Part shown: positions 8,253 to 17,484 of the stretch, piece by piece
How the letters are laid out: every line of letters begins with the position of its first letter
Position numbering within the stretch: position 1 is the stretch's first letter
NCBI GenBank assembly: GCA_016708905.1
Contig: JADJEV010000003.1
Location: 124,001 to 188,000, forward strand
DNA length: 64,000 nt
Source of the DNA: Candidatus Methylophosphatis roskildensis
Lineage (GTDB): Bacteria; Pseudomonadota; Gammaproteobacteria; Burkholderiales; Rhodocyclaceae
Direction: 5' to 3'
Notes under the pieces: model-generated
What the model saw: only the letters and a program-made list of their open reading frames with translations
Databases searched by the model: none
What the model was told of the DNA's origin: nothing
Made by a program: the position numbers and the translations under genes

Positions 8253-11051
8253 ATGCAACTGATCCGATTCGCTGGACTGCACTCGATCCGCGACAAGCTG
8301 CGGCGGATCGGGCTGGTGACCACCGGCAGCGCCTTCGCCCTGCTGATCCTGCTGCTGACGGTCTTCGAACTCTTCATCGCGCGCGACGAACTGCTGACGA
8401 CCCGCGGAATCGCCGCCGAGATGCTGGCCCGCAACGCCACGGCGGCGCTGGCCTTCGACGACCCGAAGGCCGCCGGCGAGCTGCTTGCCTCGCTCGAAGC
8501 CGATGACAAGGTCCGCCGCGCCTGGCTGGTGGACGCCCGTGGCCGCCAGCTCGCCGAGTACGGCGGTCCTGGCGCCGACGCACTGGCGCCGGCGACCCTG
8601 GTCGATGGCCATAGATTCTCGGCCACGATGTTGGCGCTGGCGCGGCCGGTGATGTTCGAGGGCAGACGCCTCGGCACGCTGCACCTGCAGGTCGACCTGT
8701 CGTCGATCTACGCCGAGGTTGCCGGCTTCGCCGCCGCCGCCGTGCTGTGCGCCGGCTTGGCGCTGCTGGCCTCGTTCGCGCTGCTGTCGCGGCTGCAGCG
8801 GCGGATCTCCGGGCCGCTGTCGGCGCTCGCCGAATCGATGGGCGAGGTCTCGGCCCGTGGCGATTACACGCTGCGCGCGCGTGTCGCCACCGACGACGAG
8901 ATCGGCACGCTGGCCCGGCGCTTCAACGACATGCTGAGCGAGATCGAGACGCGCGACGCGCGTCTGGCCGCCCACCGCGACGAACTGGAGACGCAGGTCG
9001 AAGCGCGCACCGCGGACTTGCTGCGTGCCAAGGACGTCGCCGAGGCCGCCAGCCGCGCCAAGAGCGATTTCATGGCGACGATGAGCCACGAGATTCGCAC
9101 GCCGATGAACGGTGTGCTCGGCATGACCGAGCTGCTGCGCGGCACCTCGCTGGATGATCGGCAACGCCGCTTCGCCGATGCCGTCTATCAGTCCGGCGAA
9201 CAGCTTCTGGGCATCATCAACGACATTCTCGATTTTTCGAAGATCGAATCGGGCAAGCTCGATCTGGAAGACATCGGCTTCGATCTGCGGGAGCTGGTCG
9301 AGGATGTCGGCGTGATATTCGCCTACGCGGCGGACGCCAAGGGGCTGGAGATCGTCTGCGGCGTTCCGCCCGGGCTGCCGGTTGCAGTGGTCGGCGACCC
9401 GGTACGGCTGCGCCAGGTGTTGACCAACCTGGTCGGCAACGCGATCAAATTTACCGCGGCGGGCGAGATCGCGATTCGCGTCGGATTACTCGACGAGACC
9501 GAGCAACAGGCGCGGCTGCGCTTCGAGGTCCGTGACACCGGCATCGGCATTCCGGCCGACGCCCAGCGGCGCATCTTCAACGCGTTCTCGCAGGCCGACA
9601 GTTCGACCACCCGGCGCTACGGCGGCACCGGGCTCGGGCTCACGATCGCGCGCAGCCTGATCGATATGATGGGCGGGCAGATCGGCGTCGTCAGCCAGCC
9701 CGGCGAGGGCTCGACCTTCTGGTTCGAGATCCCGCTGGTCAAGCAGGATCCGAGCGCCCGCAGCATGGAGCGTCGTGTCGAGCGACTGCACGGGCTGCGC
9801 GTGCTGGTGGTCGACGACAACGCGACCAACCGTGAAATCCTCGCCGCGCAACTCGACTCCTGGAACATGCGCCACCTCTGCTGCGAAAGCGGACAGCACG
9901 CGCTGACCGCCCTGCGCGCGGCCTTGGCGGTGGGCGAGCGTTTCGATCTGGCGGTGCTCGACATGCACATGCCGGAGATGGACGGGTTGGAGCTGGCGCG
10001 GGCGATCAAGCGTGCGCCCGAACTCGCCGCCCTGCCGCTGGTGACGCTGAGTTCGGTCATGCTGTCCAGCGATTCCGTCGAGCGGCGCAACCGGGTGATC
10101 GAGACCAGTCTGACCAAGCCGGTGCGCCAGTCTGATCTGTTCGATGCCATCGTCACCACGCTCGATCGGCAGAAGTTCGTCGCCGATCCGGCAGACGCCG
10201 CTGCGGCGAAGCCGGGCGGGGCGCCGGCCGCGCAGCGAGTGCTCTCTGGCCGGGTGCTGCTGGCCGAGGACAATCCGGTCAACCGGGCACTGGCGCTCGC
10301 CATGCTCGATCTGCTGGGCATTCAGGCAACGGTCGCTTGCAACGGCCGCGAGGCGCTGCAGGCGGTGACGGTCGAGCGATTCGATCTGCTGCTGATGGAC
10401 TGCCAGATGCCCGGCATGGATGGCTACGAGGCCACCGCCGCCATCCGCGAGCGCGAGCAGGCACTGCCCGGCGCGCCACGCCTGCCGATCATCGCGCTGA
10501 CTGCCAACGCGCTCGATGGTGATCGCGACCAGTGTCTGGCCGCCGGGATGGACGACTACCTTTCCAAGCCGTTCACCCGCCCGCAGATCGTGGCAGTGCT
10601 CGAACGCTGGCTGCCCGGCCGCTCACCCCAGGGCACGCTGCAGGCCGCTACTGCAATACGCGCGCCGGCCGACACGGTGCGGGCGGGGGCGTCAAATACG
10701 GAGCCGCCGATCGATCTGCGCGAGATCGACTCGATCCGCGCGATGGGCGAATCGGTGCTGCAACAGGCGCTGCGCCTGTACCTCACGGATGCCCCGTCGC
10801 GCATGACGCACATGCGCGATGCGGTGGCGCGTGCCGACGCAGCCGGCCTGCGCAAGGCGGCGCACGGACTCAAGTCGGGCAGCGCCAATCTCGGCGCCAG
10901 GCGGCTCGCCGCGCGGTGTCTCGAACTCGAGCTGATCGGCCGCAATGGCACGCTGGACGAGGCGCCGGCAAAGCTCGCCGAGGCCGAGGCCGATTATGCG
11001 AAAGTGATCGAGTCGCTGGCCGCCATGCTGGCGGCACCGGTGCCGGGATGA
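8253..11051 (+). CDS. Hybrid sensor histidine kinase (periplasmic sensor-HAMP-HisKA-HATPase-REC-REC-HPt)
   Basis: A 932-residue membrane kinase. A first membrane helix lies at about residues 22-42, then a ~110-residue periplasmic region (AEMLARNATAALAFDDPKAA) resembling CHASE8, a second helix near 155-180, and HAMP. The HisKA phospho-acceptor sits in MSHEIRTPMNGVLG near residue 278, followed by the ATPase (FSQADSSTTRRYGGTGLGL). Two receiver domains both keep the Asp (VLDMHMPEMDG and LLMDCQMPGMDG), and a C-terminal HPt domain has His in KAAHGLKSGSANLG. This is a complete multistep relay. The ATGA overlap with the next gene, a response regulator with a diguanylate cyclase domain, makes that protein the likely final acceptor. 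GAGGTA precedes ATG 8253. Confidence 0.92.
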   Translation: MQLIRFAGLHSIRDKLRRIGLVTTGSAFALLILLLTVFELFIARDELLTTRGIAAEMLARNATAALAFDDPKAAGELLASLEADDKVRRAWLVDARGRQLAEYGGPGADALAPATLVDGHRFSATMLALARPVMFEGRRLGTLHLQVDLSSIYAEVAGFAAAAVLCAGLALLASFALLSRLQRRISGPLSALAESMGEVSARGDYTLRARVATDDEIGTLARRFNDMLSEIETRDARLAAHRDELETQVEARTADLLRAKDVAEAASRAKSDFMATMSHEIRTPMNGVLGMTELLRGTSLDDRQRRFADAVYQSGEQLLGIINDILDFSKIESGKLDLEDIGFDLRELVEDVGVIFAYAADAKGLEIVCGVPPGLPVAVVGDPVRLRQVLTNLVGNAIKFTAAGEIAIRVGLLDETEQQARLRFEVRDTGIGIPADAQRRIFNAFSQADSSTTRRYGGTGLGLTIARSLIDMMGGQIGVVSQPGEGSTFWFEIPLVKQDPSARSMERRVERLHGLRVLVVDDNATNREILAAQLDSWNMRHLCCESGQHALTALRAALAVGERFDLAVLDMHMPEMDGLELARAIKRAPELAALPLVTLSSVMLSSDSVERRNRVIETSLTKPVRQSDLFDAIVTTLDRQKFVADPADAAAAKPGGAPAAQRVLSGRVLLAEDNPVNRALALAMLDLLGIQATVACNGREALQAVTVERFDLLLMDCQMPGMDGYEATAAIREREQALPGAPRLPIIALTANALDGDRDQCLAAGMDDYLSKPFTRPQIVAVLERWLPGRSPQGTLQAATAIRAPADTVRAGASNTEPPIDLREIDSIRAMGESVLQQALRLYLTDAPSRMTHMRDAVARADAAGLRKAAHGLKSGSANLGARRLAARCLELELIGRNGTLDEAPAKLAEAEADYAKVIESLAAMLAAPVPG

Positions 11052-12367
11052 AGACCACCGCTCCCGGCACGCAGCCTCACGCACTGGTCGTCGACGACGA
11101 TGACATGATCCGCATGCTGCTCGACGAGACGCTGACCCAGGCCGGCTTTGCCGTTCGCCTGGCCGAAGACGGCGAGCAGGCGCTGGCGCTGTTTGGCGAG
11201 TCGATGCCCGATCTGGTGTTGCTCGATGTCGACATGCCGGGTCTCGACGGGTTCACCGTGTGTCAGCGGATCCGCGAGCGCGCGGATGCGGCGATGGTGC
11301 CGGTGATCATGGTGACCGGCATGAACGACCTGGAATCGATCAATCGCGCCTATGAATCGGGCGCCACCGATTTCGTCGCCAAGCCGATCAACTGGCCGGT
11401 GCTGGGCAAGCGCGCGCATTACGTGCTGCGCTCGGCGCGCGCCGCGCTGGGGCTGCTGGCGGCGCAGCAGCGCATTCGCGCGATGCTCGATGCGATTCCC
11501 GATGCCATCCTGGTGCTCGATGCCGAAGGCGTGTGCCGCGAATTCAAGCCCGGGCCGGAACTCGATGGTCTGGCGCTGCCCGAACTGGCGAGCGGCTGCC
11601 GCCTCGCCGACCTGCTGGGAGGCGAGCAGCTCGAGCGTGGACTGGCCCATGTGACGGCGGTGATCGCGAGCGGCGAGCCGCGCTCGGTGGTGTTTCCGCT
11701 GGACTGCCACGGCCGGACCGACAAGTACCTCGAAGCGCGCATCGTCAGGAGTGGTGATGACGAAGTGCTGTGCGTGCTGCGCGACGTGACCGCACAGCAC
11801 CAGAGCGAAAACCGGATTCGCCAGCTCGCCTATTTCGACACCCTGACCGGCATGCCCAATCGCCTGCAATTTCAGGAACGCCTGGCGGCCGGCCTCGAGC
11901 GCGCGCGCGCCGACAGCCAGGAACTGGCCCTGCTGTTCATCGATCTGGACGGCTTCAAGGAGATCAACGACAGCCTCGGCCATCATGCCGGCGACCGGCT
12001 GCTGCAGATCGTCGCCGAGCGCCTGCGCGAGGGAATGCGGCCGGGCGACATCGTCGCGCGTCCGGCGGGCGAAGGCGGCACGCGCGGCGACACGACGCTG
12101 GCGCGACTGGGCGGCGACGAATTCACTGTGGTGCTGCCGGGGCTGGCCGGCGCCGAGGTGGCCGAGCGGGTCGCCGAGCGCGTGCGCGCGCTGGTCAGCG
12201 AGCCGGTCGATCTCGATGGCCATCGGCGCGTGGTGACGGCCAGCATCGGCATCGCCGTCTATCCGGCCGATGGCGGCGATTCCGCAACCCTGATCAAGCA
12301 CGCCGACGTCGCGATGTACCGTGCCAAGGGCGACGGACGCAACTGCTGGCGCCGCTATCAGCGGTAG
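11048..12367 (+). CDS. Response regulator diguanylate cyclase (REC-PAS-GGDEF)
   Basis: A 439-residue cytoplasmic protein that should make c-di-GMP from two GTP. The receiver domain has acidic residues VVDDDD and phospho-acceptor LLDVDMPGLDGF. A PAS-like domain follows (MLDAIPDAILVLDAEGVCRE), then a GGDEF domain with DTLTGMPNRLQFQER, FIDLDGFKEINDSLGHHAGD and an intact RLGGDEF active site. There is no EAL domain. The inhibitory I-site is not conserved: where RxxD normally stands five residues before GGDEF the sequence reads RGDT, after a short Gly-rich insertion (RPAGEGGT). Its ATG overlaps the stop of the hybrid kinase gene, so the two are probably translationally coupled. Confidence 0.93.
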   Translation: MKTTAPGTQPHALVVDDDDMIRMLLDETLTQAGFAVRLAEDGEQALALFGESMPDLVLLDVDMPGLDGFTVCQRIRERADAAMVPVIMVTGMNDLESINRAYESGATDFVAKPINWPVLGKRAHYVLRSARAALGLLAAQQRIRAMLDAIPDAILVLDAEGVCREFKPGPELDGLALPELASGCRLADLLGGEQLERGLAHVTAVIASGEPRSVVFPLDCHGRTDKYLEARIVRSGDDEVLCVLRDVTAQHQSENRIRQLAYFDTLTGMPNRLQFQERLAAGLERARADSQELALLFIDLDGFKEINDSLGHHAGDRLLQIVAERLREGMRPGDIVARPAGEGGTRGDTTLARLGGDEFTVVLPGLAGAEVAERVAERVRALVSEPVDLDGHRRVVTASIGIAVYPADGGDSATLIKHADVAMYRAKGDGRNCWRRYQR

Positions 12368-12493
12368 TAGCAGCCGACGCGGCGGCGTGAATCCGCGCGG
12401 CGTCGAATAGAGGCCGATTCTCCGCGGTTCTCCCGGCATTGCGCGATCGTGCCCTGCGCCATGATCGGCCTTCCATGATGACGGAGGCGCGCC

Positions 12494-13636
12494 GTGGCCG
12501 AAGGCAGCGATCTCGAAAAAACAGAAGCCCCCTCGGGAAAACGGATCAGCGAAGCGCGCGGGGAAGGCCAGGTTCCGCACTCCAAGGAGTTGTCGACGTT
12601 TCTGGTCCTGATCGCCGGCGTCGGCGGCATGTGGGTGTTCGGTCAGTGGATCGCACAGCACACCCAGGGCATGTTGCGCGACGGTCTGTACGTCGAGCGG
12701 CGCGCCGCCTTCGATCCCCACGCCATGCTGACAGCGCTGTTCGATGCCGCCGTGGCGGCCATGATCGCCTGCGCGCCGCTGCTGGCGCTGACCATCTTCG
12801 CCGCCCTGGCCGGGCGCTTTGCCATCGGCGGCTGGAACTTCACCACCAAGCCGCTGGCGCCGAACTTCGGCAAGCTCGATCCGCTGCGCGGCTTCAAGCG
12901 CATGTTCTCGGCCGACAGCCTGGTCGAACTGGTCAAGGCGGTGCTCAAGACGCTGCTGGTCGGCGGCATCGCCTTCTGGGCGATCCGCCACGAACGCGAT
13001 GCGATCTTCGCGCTCGCCTCGACGCCCCTCGAGGTCGGCCTCTCCGGGATCGCCCGCCTGCTGCTGATCGCCACCATGCTGATCCTGCTCGGGCTGGCGC
13101 TGCTCTCCGCGCTGGACGTGCCGTGGCAGCTCTGGCGCTATACCGAGCAGTTGAAGATGTCGCGCCAGGAACTCAAGCAGGAATCCAAGGACGCCGAGGG
13201 CAACCCGGAAATCAAGGCCCGCATTCGCGGCGCGCAGCGGGCGATGGCGCGCAAGCGCATGATGGCCGAGGTGCCCACAGCCGACGTGGTGGTCACCAAC
13301 CCGACCCATTACGCGGTCGCCCTCAAATACGACGCCGACGCGATGGGCGCGCCGCGGGTCGTCGCCAAGGGCATGAACCTGATCGCGCAGAACATCCGTG
13401 AACTGGCGGCGGCCAACTCGGTTCCCCTGCTCGAAGCGCCGCCGCTGGCGCGCGCACTCTATCGGCATACCGAGATCGGCGCATCGATTCCGGCCGCCTT
13501 GTACACCGCGGTGGCCGAAGTGATGGCCTGGGTCTATCAGCTCAACCACTTCATCGCGCAGGGCGGCCTGCCGCCCGAGCAGCCAGCCGATCTGCCGGTC
13601 CCGCCCGAGCTGGATCCCGGCCCGGGCCCCGACTGA
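12494..13636 (+). CDS. flhB: Flagellar export apparatus protein FlhB
   Basis: A 380-residue integral membrane component of the flagellar type III export gate that switches substrate specificity from rod/hook to filament. It opens with SDLEKTEAPSGKRISEARGE, has four membrane segments between about residues 30 and 210, and carries the autocleavage motif NPTH (VVTNPTHYAVALKY) near residue 268. The cytoplasmic C-terminal domain is complete. The start is a GTG at 12494 preceded by ACGGAGG. It follows the cyclase gene by 126 bases and is separated from flhA by a repeat and a candidate terminator, so the two may not share a transcript. Confidence 0.95.
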   Translation: MAEGSDLEKTEAPSGKRISEARGEGQVPHSKELSTFLVLIAGVGGMWVFGQWIAQHTQGMLRDGLYVERRAAFDPHAMLTALFDAAVAAMIACAPLLALTIFAALAGRFAIGGWNFTTKPLAPNFGKLDPLRGFKRMFSADSLVELVKAVLKTLLVGGIAFWAIRHERDAIFALASTPLEVGLSGIARLLLIATMLILLGLALLSALDVPWQLWRYTEQLKMSRQELKQESKDAEGNPEIKARIRGAQRAMARKRMMAEVPTADVVVTNPTHYAVALKYDADAMGAPRVVAKGMNLIAQNIRELAAANSVPLLEAPPLARALYRHTEIGASIPAALYTAVAEVMAWVYQLNHFIAQGGLPPEQPADLPVPPELDPGPGPD

Positions 13637-13661
13637 TTCAAGAGTCATTCGGCAAGCATCG

Positions 13662-13760
13662 GCCTGCGAGCCGCATGAAATGGCGGTCTGCGGGCAGGCA
13701 CGGCTGCAAGGCTCATGGAATGGCGCTCCTGGCGGTGCCCTGCCGGAAACGTCCATCCAG
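13662..13760. repeat. Dispersed ~100-bp imperfect palindrome, copy 2
   Basis: This copy shares the segment GCCTGCGAGCCGCATG (from 13662) with the copy near 34.1 kb, and GGCTCATGGAATGGCGCT (13710-13727) with the copy near 5.4 kb, in the same order and spacing. The outer inverted arms are more decayed here than in copy 1. It occupies about a third of the 315-base gap between flhB and flhA. Confidence 0.55.
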
Positions 13761-13857
13761 AGCTGGTCTTGGCTTGGTGCACGCGGACCGATCAGCGGTT
13801 CGGGTTTTCGCGCCGTCGCGCTAGATCAATGTGACCCTCGTCCGCGGGTCGGGCAGG

Positions 13858-13881
13858 GCGGCAAGGATTGCCGCGCTTTTT
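13858..13881 (+). terminator. Candidate rho-independent terminator between flhB and flhA
   Basis: A perfect 7-bp stem, GCGGCAA (13858-13864) with TTGCCGC (13868-13874), has a three-base loop and is followed two bases later by five T's. It would end a flhB transcript 220 bases after its stop and 70 bases before flhA. Confidence 0.55.
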
Positions 13882-13951
13882 CCCGCCTTATTGCGGGATT
13901 GCGGGCCTCAAGTTCCCCGCATCATGGCGCCATAGGAAAACCCCCCGCGCC

Positions 13952-16039
13952 ATGAACGACACACTCTCCCTGCAGACGATTTTTGCTCGCACCAATGTGC
14001 GTGCGTTGGCCGCTCCGCTGCTGATCGTGATGATCCTCGCGATGATGGTGCTGCCGCTGCCAGCCATGCTGCTCGACGTGTTCTTCACCTTCAACATCGC
14101 GATCTCGATCATGGTGCTGCTGGTTGCGATGTACACGCGAAAGGCGCTCGAGTTCTCGATCTTCCCGACGGTGTTGCTGGTCACGACGCTGCTGCGCCTG
14201 TCGCTCAACGTCGCTTCCACCCGCGTGGTGCTGCTCGAAGGCCACGGCGGGCCGGACGCCGCCGGCAAGGTGATCGAGGCCTTCGGCCACTTCCTGGTCG
14301 GCGGCAACTATGCCGTGGGAATCGTGGTGTTTGCGATCCTGGTGGTGATCAACTTCGTCGTCATTACCAAGGGCGCTGGCCGGGTGGCCGAGGTCGCGGC
14401 GCGGTTCACCCTCGACGCCATGCCCGGCAAGCAGATGGCGATCGACGCCGACCTGAACGCCGGCCTGATCGCCGAGGACGAGGCGCGCAAGCGCCGTACC
14501 GAGGTGGGCCAGGAGGCCGAGTTCTACGGCTCGATGGACGGCGCCTCGAAGTTCGTTCGCGGCGATGCGGTCGCCGGCATCATCATCCTGTTCATCAACG
14601 TCATCGGAGGCTTCGTCGTCGGCGTGCTCCAGCACGACATGGCGGTCGGCGACGCCGCCAAGCAGTACACGCTGCTGACCATCGGCGACGGCCTGGTGGC
14701 GCAGATCCCGGCGCTGATCATCTCGATAGCCGCCGGCCTGGTCGTCACGCGCGTCGGCAGCGACCGCGACATGGGCGAGCAGTTCATCGGGCAGATCTTC
14801 CGCGACCCGAACGTCATGGCGATCACGGCCGGCATCGTCGGCACGCTGGGCCTGATTCCCGGCATGCCGAATCTGGTGTTCCTGACGCTGGCCGGGGGTC
14901 TCGGCACCATCGCCTGGAAGATGAAGCAGCGCGCGGCACTGGCGGCACAGACGCAACCGGCGCAGGCCGCCCGGGACACGGCGACGAGCGAGCCGGCGGA
15001 GGCCAGCTGGTCCGATGTGGCACCGGTCGACGTGCTGGGTCTGGAAGTCGGCTACCGCATCATTCCGCTGGTCGACAAGGGGCAGGACGGCGAGCTTCTG
15101 CGCCGCATTCGCGGTCTGCGCAAGAAGTTTGCGCAGGATGTTGGCTTCCTGTCGTCGCCGGTACACATTCGCGACAACCTCGAACTCAAGCCGCAGGGCT
15201 ATCGCATCACCCTGAAGGGTGTCGAGATCGGCGCCGGCGAAGCCTTCCCCGGCCAGCACCTGGCGATCAATCCCGGCCGCGTCAACGGCACGCTGCCCGG
15301 CCGTGCCACCAGCGATCCGGCCTTCGGCCTGCCGGCGGTGTGGATCGATAGCGGCATGCACGACCAGGCCAATGCGCTCGGCTACACGGTGGTCGATGCC
15401 GCGACGGTCATTGCCACCCATCTGAATCACGTGATCCTGACCCATGCCGGCGAACTGCTCGGCCGCCAGGAGACCCAGGCGCTGCTCGATCACATCGCCA
15501 AGGAATCGCCCAAGCTGGTCGAGGATCTGGTGCCCAAGCAGATCTCGCTGGCGACGCTGCAGCGCGTGCTGCAGAACCTGCTCGAAGAGGGTGTGGGCAT
15601 TCGCGACATGCGCACCATCGTCGAAACGCTCGCCGAGTACGCGCCGCGCACCCAGGATCCGCTCGAGCTCACGTCGCAGGTCCGTGTCGCGCTGGGTCGG
15701 GCGATCGTGCAGGGCCTATTCCCGGGGGCCGCCGAGATGTCGGTGCTGGCGCTCGATCCGCAACTCGAACGCATGCTCGGGCAGGCGGTGGCGACCGGCG
15801 GCGACGGTGCGGGCATCGAGCCAGGCCTCGCCGACGCCCTGCTGCGCCACACCGCGAACGCTGCACGCAGCCAGGAAGATCTCGGTCAACCGGCCGTGCT
15901 GCTGGTACCGCACGCCCTGCGCTGGCTGATGTCGCGCTTCCTGCGCCGCTCGCTGCCGCAACTCAAGGTTCTTTCGCATTCTGAAGTACCCGACTCGCGC
16001 ACCATCCGGGTCACCTCCCTGATAGGAAGTCAAGCATGA
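13952..16039 (+). CDS. flhA: Flagellar export gate protein FlhA
   Basis: A 695-residue protein that forms the nonameric export gate ring. The N-terminal half holds about eight membrane helices starting at ALAAPLLIVMILAMMVLPLP. The FHIPEP family signature is intact as RVAEVAARFTLDAMPGKQM, followed by an acidic loop (AIDADLNAGLIAEDEARKRR). The cytoplasmic domain from about residue 350 binds chaperone-substrate complexes. ATG 13952 was chosen because it gives the usual FlhA N-terminus; the in-frame upstream start at 13868 lies inside the terminator hairpin. The Shine-Dalgarno is weak. The stop overlaps the flhF start (ATGA). Confidence 0.96.
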   Translation: MNDTLSLQTIFARTNVRALAAPLLIVMILAMMVLPLPAMLLDVFFTFNIAISIMVLLVAMYTRKALEFSIFPTVLLVTTLLRLSLNVASTRVVLLEGHGGPDAAGKVIEAFGHFLVGGNYAVGIVVFAILVVINFVVITKGAGRVAEVAARFTLDAMPGKQMAIDADLNAGLIAEDEARKRRTEVGQEAEFYGSMDGASKFVRGDAVAGIIILFINVIGGFVVGVLQHDMAVGDAAKQYTLLTIGDGLVAQIPALIISIAAGLVVTRVGSDRDMGEQFIGQIFRDPNVMAITAGIVGTLGLIPGMPNLVFLTLAGGLGTIAWKMKQRAALAAQTQPAQAARDTATSEPAEASWSDVAPVDVLGLEVGYRIIPLVDKGQDGELLRRIRGLRKKFAQDVGFLSSPVHIRDNLELKPQGYRITLKGVEIGAGEAFPGQHLAINPGRVNGTLPGRATSDPAFGLPAVWIDSGMHDQANALGYTVVDAATVIATHLNHVILTHAGELLGRQETQALLDHIAKESPKLVEDLVPKQISLATLQRVLQNLLEEGVGIRDMRTIVETLAEYAPRTQDPLELTSQVRVALGRAIVQGLFPGAAEMSVLALDPQLERMLGQAVATGGDGAGIEPGLADALLRHTANAARSQEDLGQPAVLLVPHALRWLMSRFLRRSLPQLKVLSHSEVPDSRTIRVTSLIGSQA

Positions 16040-17484
16040 ACGTCAAACGATTCTTCGGCGAAACCGCACGCGACGCATTGCGTCAGGTGAAGGAGGCGCT
16101 CGGCGCCGATGCCATCGTGTTGTCCAATCGGCAGGTCGACGGTGGCGTTGAGATCCTCGCGCTGCCGCCCGAAGCGGCCGCCGCGCTGGCTTCGCCGCGA
16201 CCCGCGGAGAAGCAGCAGGCGAGGGCGGCGAGCGGCGACGATGACTTCAAGGTCAGCCTGTCGGCCAGCGTGGATAAGCGCTTCAAGCCCGGCATCGAGC
16301 CGCAGGCCTGGAAGCCGCGTCGGGTCGATGCGCCCAAGGCAACGCCGGCGCAGCCAGCAACGGCGCGTGGCGCGAGCGTGGCGGCGCGCTACCTCGACGA
16401 TCAATCAGCGGCCGAGCCGGTCGCAAAGACGGCCGCAGCGAGCGAGCCGGCTGTGCCGAGCGCGCAGGCTCAGGCGGCAATCGACGACGCGGCCGAGAGT
16501 GCCCGCATGATCAAGGCCTTGTCGGCACAGGTCGGCGAAATGCGCGGCCTGCTCGAATCGCAGCTCGCCGGCTTTGCCTGGGGCGAGATGTCGCGCAATG
16601 CGCCGGCCCGCACGCAGATCATGTCCGAGCTGCTCGAGGCCGGCTTTTCGGCCCAGTTGTCGCGTGAGCTGACCGGGCAGATCGCGCCGCAGGCAAGCCA
16701 GACCGAAGCGCGCGCCAACGTGCGCGAGGCGCTGTCGCGCGGCCTCTCGCTCATCCGCTCCGATGCCGACATCATCGATCGCGGTGGCGTCTATGCGATC
16801 GTCGGCCCGACCGGTGTGGGCAAGACCACCACCACCGCCAAGCTGGCCGCGCGTTGCGTGGTGCGCCACGGGGCGGAGAACCTGGCATTGATCACGACCG
16901 ACTCCTACCGGATCGGTGCCCACGAACAACTGCGCATCTACGGCCGCATTCTCGGCGTCACCGTGCACGTAGTGCGCGACGCGGTCGATCTGCGCACGAC
17001 GCTGCGCGATCTGGCTGGCAAGCACATGGTGCTGATCGATACCGTCGGCATGAGCCAGCGCGACCAGGCGGTCGCCGAGCAGGCGGCGATGCTCAATGCC
17101 GCTGGCGAAGTGCGCCGGCTGCTGCTGCTCAACGCCATCGCCCGCGGCGACACCCTCGACGACGTGGTGCGCGCCTATGCCGGCAAGGGCAACGGGGCGG
17201 ACCTGGCTGGCGTGGTGTTGACCAAGGTGGATGAAGCCGCCTCGCTGGCGCCAGTGCTCGATGTCGCGATCCGCCATCAGCTCGACGTGTTCTATGTCGC
17301 CAACGGCCAGCGCGTGCCGGAGGATCTGCATCTGCCGAACCGCGCTTACCTGCTGCATCGGGCGCTCAAGGATCTGCCTGGCGATTCGCCGCACCAGTTG
17401 TTCGGCGACGAGGCCGGGCTGCTGCTGGCGGCCCAGCGCAACAGCAGTGCGCTGCGCGCGCGCGGCGAGGTGCGCCATGGTTGA
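16036..17484 (+). CDS. flhF: SRP-type GTPase FlhF
   Basis: A 482-residue SRP-family GTPase that positions the new flagellum at the cell pole. It begins MNVKRFFGETARDALRQVKE, the conserved FlhF B-domain opening. A low-complexity Ala/Lys-rich linker follows, then the NG domain with P-loop GPTGVGKTTTTAKLAA (about residues 257-272), TTDSYRIGAHEQLRIYGRIL, the DTVGMSQRD G-3 element and TKVDEA. It overlaps flhA by four bases and flhG by eight. Its usual regulator FlhG, encoded next, lacks a recognisable nucleotide-binding loop here. Confidence 0.95.
   Translation: MNVKRFFGETARDALRQVKEALGADAIVLSNRQVDGGVEILALPPEAAAALASPRPAEKQQARAASGDDDFKVSLSASVDKRFKPGIEPQAWKPRRVDAPKATPAQPATARGASVAARYLDDQSAAEPVAKTAAASEPAVPSAQAQAAIDDAAESARMIKALSAQVGEMRGLLESQLAGFAWGEMSRNAPARTQIMSELLEAGFSAQLSRELTGQIAPQASQTEARANVREALSRGLSLIRSDADIIDRGGVYAIVGPTGVGKTTTTAKLAARCVVRHGAENLALITTDSYRIGAHEQLRIYGRILGVTVHVVRDAVDLRTTLRDLAGKHMVLIDTVGMSQRDQAVAEQAAMLNAAGEVRRLLLLNAIARGDTLDDVVRAYAGKGNGADLAGVVLTKVDEAASLAPVLDVAIRHQLDVFYVANGQRVPEDLHLPNRAYLLHRALKDLPGDSPHQLFGDEAGLLLAAQRNSSALRARGEVRHG

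Noticed and set aside
12368..12420. Loose GC-rich inverted repeat after the diguanylate cyclase gene as a terminator
   Set aside because: The stem has several mismatches and there is no T-run.
10994..13756. Very long minus-strand open frame (about 920 codons) opposite the cyclase and flhB genes
   Set aside because: It lies opposite two well-supported genes, has low-complexity His/Arg/Gln-rich translation with no domain, and is what GC-rich codon bias produces on the reverse strand.
13754..13800. TGGCTTGGTGCACGC before flhA as a sigma-54 promoter
   Set aside because: Only the GG and GC pairs fit, and the candidate terminator lies between it and flhA.
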